64,000 bases of DNA, taken from assembly GCA_963815775.1 (NCBI GenBank), contig CAWFIB010000021.1:186001-250000 (forward strand), read 5' to 3'. Position 1 is the stretch's first letter. Every line of letters begins with the position of its first letter. The notes under the pieces are model-generated. The model was given only the letters and a program-made list of their open reading frames with translations. It had not been told where the DNA came from and ran no database searches. Both the position numbers and the translations under genes were made by a program. Shown here one piece after another: positions 57,870-64,000 of the stretch. The DNA comes from CAVVDY01 sp963815775. Its GTDB lineage: Bacteria; Acidobacteriota; Terriglobia; Terriglobales; Acidobacteriaceae.

Positions 57870-58577
57870 CTACCCGGTGGAGTTCTCCAGTTCCGCTTTC
57901 AGTTTCTTCAGCGACGGGATCGCCACGTTGCGGTCATCGACGCGAATCAGCCCGTCGGCCTGCAACCGGCTGAGGTTGCGCGAAACCAGCTCGCGCACGG
58001 TGCCGATCTGCGCCGCCAACTCGCTGTTGTTGGCGGGAAGCACCAGTGTCGCCGCCTCCCCATTACGGCTGCCTTGTGATTTTGCCAGTCGAACCAGCAG
58101 CGCGATCAGGCGATGACGAACGGTGGTGAACGATAGCTCTTCGATGATCCCAACCAGCCGCCGCAAACGTCCGCCGACAACCCGCAAAACCTTCAGCGCC
58201 ACTTGAGGATGTTGCAGGCAGAGCGCCTGAAAATCCTGCCGGCTGAAGAAGAACAGATTGCACTCGTTTACCGCCTGCGCGGATGCAGGGTAGTTGCCAC
58301 CGTCAAACACCGGCAGCTCAGCGATGGAACTGCCCGGGCCATCAATCGCAAGCACCTGCTCGCGCCCGCCCGCCGATGATTTGAAGATGCGGACATTGCC
58401 GCTCTGCACCACGTAGAGCCCGGCGCAAGCGTCTCCCTCGTTGAAGATGATTTCGCCCGGCTGAAATCGCCGCTGAACCAGGCGCGGCATAAGGAAGGCA
58501 AACTCCTGCTCCGACAAGCTGGAGAAGATGGGGACACGCTTCAGTAGCGCAAGTGCAGCTTCTGCATCAACGGCCAT
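57870..58577 (-). CDS. Crp/Fnr-family transcriptional regulator
   Basis: This 235-residue regulator has an N-terminal cyclic-nucleotide-binding domain (about 14-130; FQPGEIIFNEGDACAGLYVV and PGSSIAELPVFDGG), the long dimer helix, and a Crp-type winged helix. The latter reads LVLPANNSELAAQIGTVREL then VSRNLSRLQADGLIRV (about 175-225). No Fe-S cysteine cluster like that of Fnr is visible, and the cAMP-contacting Arg is not obvious (ELPVFDGGNYPASA). The ATG at 58577 is the natural start. Ligand unknown. Confidence 0.93.
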   Translation of the reverse strand: MAVDAEAALALLKRVPIFSSLSEQEFAFLMPRLVQRRFQPGEIIFNEGDACAGLYVVQSGNVRIFKSSAGGREQVLAIDGPGSSIAELPVFDGGNYPASAQAVNECNLFFFSRQDFQALCLQHPQVALKVLRVVGGRLRRLVGIIEELSFTTVRHRLIALLVRLAKSQGSRNGEAATLVLPANNSELAAQIGTVRELVSRNLSRLQADGLIRVDDRNVAIPSLKKLKAELENSTG

Positions 58578-58985
58578 GGTGAGATTGTATGCGCGCAAGT
58601 CAACGTCGCAACGAGTAGGCAGTCGGCTTGCAAGCTGTGGTAAGACTCCGGCGCCTTCCATGCTGAGGGTGCTCGAGTTCAAGCGAACCCATCTGGTAGA
58701 GCCCACGAACCCGAGCTCGAAGAGCGAAACAACCTATAGCTCAGGACGGAAGTCCTGGGTATGCGTCTCGTTCATTTTCTGGAGCCCCTTCAGGGGCGGC
58801 ACGGTTTTGGCGTCGTTCTTGATAGCAGCCTTGTTCGCAACGGTCTCAACCGGAACCTCGCAGAATGCATCCGAACCTCACCGTTTTTTGGGAGGGGCAC
58901 AGCTTTAGCTGCGCCGCAGAAGCTTTTATTTCTGTCATTCCGAACGGACTTTAGTCCGCGAGGAATCTGCTTGTAAGACTTTTCA
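58578..58985. other. Gene-free region with three palindromic repeats
   Basis: Contains CTCAGGACGGAAGTCCTGGG (58740-58759), GGCACAGCTTTAGCTGCGCC (about 58897-58916) and the CATTCCGAACGGACTTTAGT/CCGCGAGGAATCTGC module (58935-58971). No ORF with support; a promoter for the Crp gene should lie at the left end. Confidence 0.6.
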
Positions 58986-60095
58986 TCAACCTTTTACCGT
59001 GTCCTCCCTCACCGTAAGCTGCTTTATCAGCTCTTTGCGAACCTCGTATCCCCGGCCCGGCTTGTCTGGAACAGCGATCGTTCCCTGCGGAGAGACTGTC
59101 ACTTCCGGCTCGATGATGTCTTCCTTCCAGTAGCGCTTCGACGCTGAGACGTCGCCCGGCAGCTTGAAGTTCGACAGCGTCGACAGCGCCACATTGTGGG
59201 AGCGGCCAATTCCCGATTCCAGCATTCCGCCGCACCACACCGGAACATTGAAGTCCTCTGCTACATCGTGCACGGCAATTGCTTCGCTGAATCCCCCAAC
59301 CCGCCCAACCTTGATGTTAATGATGCGAGCCGCACCCAGTTCCAGCGCGGCGGCGGTATCGCGAGCGCTACGGATGGCTTCATCCAGGCAAATCGCAGTC
59401 TGTAGCTGCTTCTGCAATTTTGAATGGAAGTAGAAGTCGTCGCTCCACAACGGCTGCTCGATCATCAGCAGCTTGAATTGATCGAACTGCTGAAGGTGCT
59501 GCAGATCGTCCATCGTGTACGCCGAGTTGGCGTCACAGCTCAACAGAATGTCTGGCCAGCGCCGCCGAATCTTTTCCAGCACCTCAACATCCCACCCCGG
59601 CTTTACCTTTACCTTGATGCGCTGGTAGCCCGCCGGCAACTCAGTTTCGATCTTCTGCAACAGTTGATCGTGCGAGTCCTGGATGCCAATACTCACGCCA
59701 CAGGCAATCTCGCGCCGCTCGCCGCCCAGCAACTGCCACAGCGGGACATTCTTCTCCTGCGCCTCGGCGTCCCACGCCGCGTTCTCCAGCGCGGCCTTCG
59801 CCATACGATGTTGGCGAACTTTGCCAAGCAGCGCCGGAACTTCCCTGCCTGATGTAATTGTCTGACCTAACAGCGATGGCGCCAGATACCGCACCATAAC
59901 GTCCCATGCGCCTTCGATGTACTCCTCGCTGTAATAAGGTTGTTCGCCGGCAACACACTCGCCCCAGCCCTCCAACCCGTCGCTGTGGATGGTGACGAGC
60001 ATGACGCGACGGGTGTACGTCCGGCCAAAGCTCGTCTCGAAAAAGTGAACCAGCGGCATCTTCAGTTCGCGCAATGTAATGGCTTCGATTTTCAT
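58986..60095 (-). CDS. o-Succinylbenzoate synthase / N-acylamino-acid racemase
   Basis: This 369-residue enolase-superfamily enzyme of the MLE subgroup has catalytic Lys163 in RIKVKVKPGW, metal ligands Asp188 (SCDANSAY), Glu213 (MIEQPL) and Asp238 (CLDEAI), and the second Lys262 (NIKVGRVGG). This is the residue pattern of the OSBS/NSAR family. It can act in menaquinone synthesis (MenC) or racemise N-succinyl amino acids. A GNAT acyltransferase gene upstream in the same direction favours the amino-acid route, as in known NSAR-GNAT pairs; no other men gene is here. Confidence 0.9.
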   Translation of the reverse strand: MKIEAITLRELKMPLVHFFETSFGRTYTRRVMLVTIHSDGLEGWGECVAGEQPYYSEEYIEGAWDVMVRYLAPSLLGQTITSGREVPALLGKVRQHRMAKAALENAAWDAEAQEKNVPLWQLLGGERREIACGVSIGIQDSHDQLLQKIETELPAGYQRIKVKVKPGWDVEVLEKIRRRWPDILLSCDANSAYTMDDLQHLQQFDQFKLLMIEQPLWSDDFYFHSKLQKQLQTAICLDEAIRSARDTAAALELGAARIINIKVGRVGGFSEAIAVHDVAEDFNVPVWCGGMLESGIGRSHNVALSTLSNFKLPGDVSASKRYWKEDIIEPEVTVSPQGTIAVPDKPGRGYEVRKELIKQLTVREDTVKG

Positions 60096-60320
60096 ATGTA
60101 GGATTCACCACAGAGGCACGAAGGCCACGGACGTCGCGTTGCAGGGGCGCGGCTTCAGCCGCGCCGGAAAGACCGCGAGATGCAAGGCTTTAGCCTCTGA
60201 AGGCAATTCGACTCGTCTCGTGCTAACCAACGCCCGCAGCGGGCTGACGCTCACTGTAACCGGCTTCAACGGCGCGCCTGAAGGCACGCCCCTTCAATCT
60301 CCCTGCCTCCGTGGTATTCC
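60096..60320. repeat. Repeat-rich spacer
   Basis: The spacer has CACCACAGAGGCACGAAGGC and, at the other end, CTCCCTGCCTCCGTGGTATT, arms of the CACAGAG family. Between them lie GGGCGCGGCTTCAGCCGCGCC-type (60147-60168) and GGCGCGCCTGAAGGCACGCC palindromes with CCTTCAA tails. Confidence 0.65.
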
Positions 60321-61094
60321 TTACTCCTTGATCGCGTACGACCAGTCTTCATCCCAGCGGCCCAGCAGAAACACCCCGCCGTCGTTCTCATCGCGGCCAT
60401 AGCCCAGGCACGACAGCCCGTTAGAAAACGCGCTCAGGAACAGCTCACGATTGCGCTCCTGCACCGCAGCAGCCTTGGGCCGCGTCTCTTCCGCAGCCTT
60501 CCAGGCATAAATCTCAGCCGGAACCGATATCTGCAGCCCGGTTTGAAATCCCGGCAGGTGCCCGGCCGACAGCAGCGACTCCACCCGCTTCGACTTGATC
60601 CACCACTCGGCGACAAGGCGGTCCGTCGGCAGAAAGCCTTGCAGTGGCGATGTGGTAATGCCGTACTGATTCAGATTGTAGCGGCGCGCAATCGCCCCCA
60701 GCCGCTCGATGTTGAAGTAAGCGTTCTTGATCTCCAACGGATCGAAGGTCCATTCGATGAGATCGTAGCCGCGCGCAATGGCGTCCTCGCGCTGAAACAG
60801 CTTGATGCGACGGCCCAGTCCGGTGTTGCGATGGCTCTCCTTCACTCCCAGCATGTGGGAGTGCAGGTAGGGATAGCGCCGGTGCGTGCCCGGAATGGAG
60901 AGCGTGAATCCAACGATAGTGTCGCCGTCCCAGGCGCCGATCACTTGCCCCCCAATCTTGGCGGCCAGCGAGAAGACGCGCAGCGGCACCAGTTCCAGAT
61001 CGCTAAAGCCCCACACCTCGCGCTGCAACTCCAGGCACTCGTTGAACTCCTCCAGCGTGCTACAGGACCTCACCTGCAAGCTGTCGGCGCTCAT
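60321..61094 (-). CDS. GNAT-family N-acyltransferase
   Basis: This 257-residue acyltransferase has a GNAT fold with the CoA loop in HSHMLGVKESHRNTGLGRRI (the R/Q-x-x-G-x-G/A motif, about 85-105), preceded by the beta-strand GDTIVGFTLSIPG. The C-terminal extension is characteristic of the GNATs partnered with OSBS/NSAR enzymes. The start ATG at 61094 overlaps the mazG stop in ATGA. It probably succinylates or acylates amino acids for the racemase encoded next. The C-terminal half reads RRYNLNQYGITTSPLQGFLP and DRLVAEWWIKSKRV. Confidence 0.88.
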   Translation of the reverse strand: MSADSLQVRSCSTLEEFNECLELQREVWGFSDLELVPLRVFSLAAKIGGQVIGAWDGDTIVGFTLSIPGTHRRYPYLHSHMLGVKESHRNTGLGRRIKLFQREDAIARGYDLIEWTFDPLEIKNAYFNIERLGAIARRYNLNQYGITTSPLQGFLPTDRLVAEWWIKSKRVESLLSAGHLPGFQTGLQISVPAEIYAWKAAEETRPKAAAVQERNRELFLSAFSNGLSCLGYGRDENDGGVFLLGRWDEDWSYAIKE

Positions 61095-61987
61095 GCCTTC
61101 TCCAGTCGCTTCGACTCCTGCCATAGCGATTCCATCTCCGTCAGCGAGGCCGCATCCGGCTTGCGTCCCTGCTCGCGCAAGCGCCCCTCCAGATACTCAA
61201 AGCGGCGGCGAAATTTGCGGTTCGTCTTGCGCAGCGCCGATTCCGGATCGAGCGAAAGATAGCGCGCGATGTTCACCAGCACAAACAGCAAATCGCCAAC
61301 CTCGTCCTCCAGTCGCGAACGCAGCTCGTCGGGAACCTTTACTCCGCGGGCGCTGGCAACGTCGCCGGCCGACTGCGGTCGCGGGCCCGGCTCAGGATAC
61401 TCCTTCAAGTTCTGCCGCAGTTCATCCGTCTCTTCGTGCAGCTTTTCGAAGAGCCCTTCAATGTTCGGCCAGTCAAAGCCGACATGGGCCACGCGCGTGC
61501 TGATCTTATACGCCTCCATTAGTGCGGGCATGGCCGAGGAAACCCCGTGCAGCACCGATTCAGGGTGGCCTCCCTTAGCCGCCGAGCCGCTCTCCGCCGC
61601 GCGCTTCTTCTTCTCTTCCGCTTTCAGGGCCTGCCAGTTGCGCAACACTTCGCCGGAGGTCTCCGCCTTCACCTCACCGAATACATGTGGATGCCGGTCG
61701 ACCAGCTTGTTCGCCAAGTGATCGAGCACGTCATCAATGGTGAAGTGTTTTTCTTCGGCGGCCATCTCGGAATAGAACAGCACCTGCAACAGCAGATCGC
61801 CTAACTCGCCGGTCAACTCATCCCAATCGCGCGCGTCGATTGCCTCCAGCACTTCGTAGGTTTCTTCCAGGGTGTACGGCTTGATGGTGTCGAAGGTCTG
61901 TTCGCGGTCCCAGGGACATCCGCCCGGAGCGCGCAGTCGCGCCATGATCGACACCGCACGCTCGAATCGTTCGCCAGTTGTGGGCAT
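61091..61987 (-). CDS. mazG: Nucleoside triphosphate pyrophosphohydrolase MazG
   Basis: This 298-residue enzyme has two MazG domains. The first has GGCPWDREQTFDTIKPYTLE, then ELGDLLLQVLFYSEMA with ExxE/D metal ligands, and VDRHPHVFGEV. The second has VGFDWPNIEGLFEKLHEETD and EVGDLLFVLVNIARYLSLDP. It hydrolyses dNTPs and NTPs to monophosphates as a housekeeping or stress function. The start at 61987 is used; the ATG three codons upstream is possible. GNAT overlaps its end by 4 bp. Confidence 0.96.
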   Translation of the reverse strand: MPTTGERFERAVSIMARLRAPGGCPWDREQTFDTIKPYTLEETYEVLEAIDARDWDELTGELGDLLLQVLFYSEMAAEEKHFTIDDVLDHLANKLVDRHPHVFGEVKAETSGEVLRNWQALKAEEKKKRAAESGSAAKGGHPESVLHGVSSAMPALMEAYKISTRVAHVGFDWPNIEGLFEKLHEETDELRQNLKEYPEPGPRPQSAGDVASARGVKVPDELRSRLEDEVGDLLFVLVNIARYLSLDPESALRKTNRKFRRRFEYLEGRLREQGRKPDAASLTEMESLWQESKRLEKA

Positions 61988-62032
61988 GGCAAACAATCTA
62001 AATGAGACTGTGCCTTTGCGCTACGCGCAGCC

Positions 62033-62743
62033 TTATTCAGCGTTCACCGCCCGCTTTTCGCGCGGCGCCAGAAAAACGCGCTTCAGCAGCCTGGGATCAT
62101 CGGAAATCACGCCATCAACTCCCCACGCCGCAAGCTGCTGTAGCTCTGGTTCCAGATTTACTGTCCAGGTAAAGATCTTCAGCCCTCGTTCGTGCGCCTC
62201 ATCAACCATAGTTTGCGTGATCAGCTTGTGATGCGGAAGGAATGCCTGGATCGGCAGCTCCCTCCACCGCGGAATGCCATACGACCGGTCACACAAATAG
62301 CCCAGCGGTAGCGTCGGATCGAGTTCATGCAGGCGGCAAAGCACCTCCGGCAAGAAAGAAGATACAAGGTAACCGGAACGCGGCTGGCAATTGCCAATCG
62401 CTTTCACGATCAGCTGTTCTCCGCCGGCCACCTTCACCTCGATGTCAAGGTAGGCGCGCTCACCAAATATCTCCAGCACATCCTCGAGACTCGCCAGCGC
62501 AACCCCACTGCGCGCAAGCAGCGTCTCGAAAAGCGACGTACTGACCTTCGAGCCGCGCAGCCAGGCATTGTGACAGATCACCAGCCTCGCATCGCGCGTG
62601 ATGCGAACATCGAATTCGAATCCATCGCAGCCTTGGGTCAGGGCATATTCAAAGCAGGCAAGCGTGTTCTCTGGAGGTAGGTGTGCCGCATCGGAACTCG
62701 GCCCGAATCGGGAGGTCGGCCGCGCTCCCCGATGGCCAAGCAA
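62033..62743 (-). CDS. Glycerophosphodiester phosphodiesterase
   Basis: This 236-residue GDPD enzyme begins LGHRGARP (catalytic His/Arg at 4-5). It has PPENTLACFEYALTQGCDGF (Glu25, Asn26), EFDVRITRDARLVICHN, VASLEDVLEIFG-like LASLEDVLEIFG, YLDIEVK, and FTWTVNLEPELQQLAAWGVD with the end GVISDDPRLL. It cleaves glycerophosphodiesters to glycerol 3-phosphate and an alcohol. No ATG fits; the TTG at 62743 lies 6 nt after GGGAGG and gives the conserved GHRG start. No signal peptide, so cytoplasmic. Confidence 0.93.
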   Translation of the reverse strand: MLGHRGARPTSRFGPSSDAAHLPPENTLACFEYALTQGCDGFEFDVRITRDARLVICHNAWLRGSKVSTSLFETLLARSGVALASLEDVLEIFGERAYLDIEVKVAGGEQLIVKAIGNCQPRSGYLVSSFLPEVLCRLHELDPTLPLGYLCDRSYGIPRWRELPIQAFLPHHKLITQTMVDEAHERGLKIFTWTVNLEPELQQLAAWGVDGVISDDPRLLKRVFLAPREKRAVNAE

Positions 62744-62907
62744 TAGCGGCCTCCCATTCTCACCGTCAGGTTCCCGCCGACCGATTGGTTAGGCTAAGAG
62801 GCACTAGCCCGGGCGTCGCTCCGCTCGATTCCGCGCGCCTGCCCCGAAGTGGCCGTTTGCCTCGTCATACGCTATCCTCCGTGCTATACCATAACGTCAG
62901 TTATTTC

Positions 62908-64000
62908 ATGAAGCGTATTGCGATCCTCGGCTCCACGGGCTCCATCGGCAAGAGCACGCTCAAAATCGTTGAAGCCTTCCCCGACCGCTTCTCCGTTGTG
63001 AGCCTCGCGGCGGGCAGCAACGTCGACCTGGCATTTGAGCAGACGCGCCGCTGGCACCCCAAGGCAGTCTCGATGGGATCGGCCGAGGCCGCCAACCATC
63101 TGCACGACAAGCTGAAAACGGTCGGCCTCGCCCACGCAATCGAAGTTGCTTATGGGCCGGAGGGCACCGTCAAGGTGGCCACCCTTCCCGAAGCCGATTT
63201 CGTGGTCAGCGCCATCGTCGGAGTCGCCGGACTGGAAGCGACCTACGAGGCGGTCAAAGCCGGAAAGACCGTCGGCCTGGCCAACAAAGAGTGTGTCGTT
63301 ACCGCCGGCGACCTGATCGTCACCGAAGCTCGCCGCCAGGGCAAGCCGCTGCTTCCCATCGACAGCGAACACAACGCCATCCATCAGTGCATGCGCGGAG
63401 GCCGCACGCACGAAGTTCATCGCGTCTGGCTGACCGCCTCCGGTGGCCCGTTCCTGCATACCCCGCGCAAGGATTTCGCCCACATCACCGTCGAGCAGGC
63501 GCTCAACCATCCCACTTGGAAGATGGGCAGGCGCATCACCATCGACTCCGCGACCCTGATGAATAAGGGCTTCGAGGTCATCGAGGCCTGCCGACTCTTC
63601 GATATGCCTCCCGCCCGCGTCAGCGTCATCGTGCATCCCCAGAGCACCATCCACTCCATGGTCGAGTTCGTCGACGGCAGCCTGCTGGCACAGCTAAGCG
63701 TAACCGATATGCGCTTACCCATCCTCTACGCTCTCACCTATCCCGAGCGCATTGAGAGCGATCTGCGCTTCCCCGTCAACCAGCTCAAGCGCCTCGACTT
63801 CGAAGAGCCTGACTTGGAGAAATTTCCTTGCTTACGTTTGGCTTACGAAGCTGTCGAAGCAGGAGGTGCCAAGACAATCGCGTTGAATGCGGCGGATGAA
63901 ATCGCAGTCGCCTCGTTTCTCGAAGGCCGTATAGGATTCGAGGACATTCCGGCTACAATATCTGTAGTACTCCGTGAAACATCCGCGCACGTGCCTGAAT
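62908..64000 (+). CDS. dxr: 1-Deoxy-D-xylulose 5-phosphate reductoisomerase (3' end outside window)
   Basis: The frame from the ATG at 62908 runs open to the window end (364 codons), so the last part is missing. N-terminal NADPH motif ILGSTGSIGKSTLKIV, then AIVGVAGLEATYEAVKAGKT and LANKECVVTAG, metal-binding LPIDSEHNAIHQ (Asp152, Glu154), ASGGPF, NHPTWKMGRRITIDSATLMNKGFEVIEA and IVHPQSTIHSMVEF. This is IspC/Dxr of the MEP isoprenoid pathway. About 25-30 residues should remain beyond the window. No close ribosome site was seen. Confidence 0.96.
   Translation, partial: MKRIAILGSTGSIGKSTLKIVEAFPDRFSVVSLAAGSNVDLAFEQTRRWHPKAVSMGSAEAANHLHDKLKTVGLAHAIEVAYGPEGTVKVATLPEADFVVSAIVGVAGLEATYEAVKAGKTVGLANKECVVTAGDLIVTEARRQGKPLLPIDSEHNAIHQCMRGGRTHEVHRVWLTASGGPFLHTPRKDFAHITVEQALNHPTWKMGRRITIDSATLMNKGFEVIEACRLFDMPPARVSVIVHPQSTIHSMVEFVDGSLLAQLSVTDMRLPILYALTYPERIESDLRFPVNQLKRLDFEEPDLEKFPCLRLAYEAVEAGGAKTIALNAADEIAVASFLEGRIGFEDIPATISVVLRETSAHVPE

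Overview
The window looks like chromosomal DNA of an Acidobacteriota bacterium (class Terriglobia, Koribacter-like). That placement is an inference from gene content: PEP-CTERM secreted proteins, GloVer-repeat secreted proteins, a fusion of an OmpR-type DNA-binding domain with a Ser/Thr kinase and TPRs, many secreted proteins of no known family, moderately high GC, and dense palindromic intergenic repeats of a kind common in this phylum. No rRNA and no CRISPR array were seen. There are two tRNAs: His(GTG) near 1.55 kb and Ser(GGA) near 57 kb.

Layout. 1-12 kb: secreted surface proteins (a partial gene at the left edge, an Ig-like protein, two tandem PEP-CTERM paralogues, a GloVer-repeat protein), a LytS/LytTR-type two-component pair, a PIN toxin with a shortened antitoxin, a DUF4062 membrane protein coupled to a coiled-coil membrane protein, a DUF488 protein and an alpha/beta hydrolase. 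12.2-17.1 kb: the winged-helix/kinase/TPR gene, whose linker and kinase activation loop are built from intergenic-type palindromes, then decayed toxin-antitoxin genes lying between two copies of the kinase gene 3' end. 17.3-39.6 kb: the division and cell-wall (dcw) cluster mraZ-rsmH-ftsL-ftsI-murE-murF-mraY-murD-ftsW-murG-murC-ftsQ-ftsA-ftsZ. It has a likely promoter and a three-box MraZ operator in front. It is interrupted by a terminator plus repeat (ftsL/ftsI), by a 4-kb island of secreted-protein genes, pseudogenes, repeats and a dead REP-type transposase (ftsI/murE), and by a 341-bp element with inverted ends (murG/murC).

39.8-47 kb: a TonB-like protein, several secreted or membrane proteins, an ATP-dependent DNA ligase and a secreted amidohydrolase. 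47.1-49.0 kb: a restriction-modification graveyard, with one intact ORF that may be a nuclease. 49.1-51.3 kb: an ECF sigma factor operon. 51.5-57 kb: DUF1385, prfA (RF1), an aldehyde dehydrogenase, rpsT and bacterioferritin. 57.0-57.9 kb: tRNA-Ser with an integrase remnant and a lone RelB-type antitoxin. 57.9-64 kb: a Crp/Fnr regulator, an OSBS/N-acylamino-acid racemase with a GNAT partner and MazG, a glycerophosphodiesterase, and the 5' part of dxr, cut by the window end.

The most unusual signal is the traffic of small palindromic elements. At least four families recur across the window. Some form bounded units with matching inverted ends, and some lie inside a protein kinase gene while keeping its reading frame. 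All family assignments were made by eye from sequence; no database search was run.
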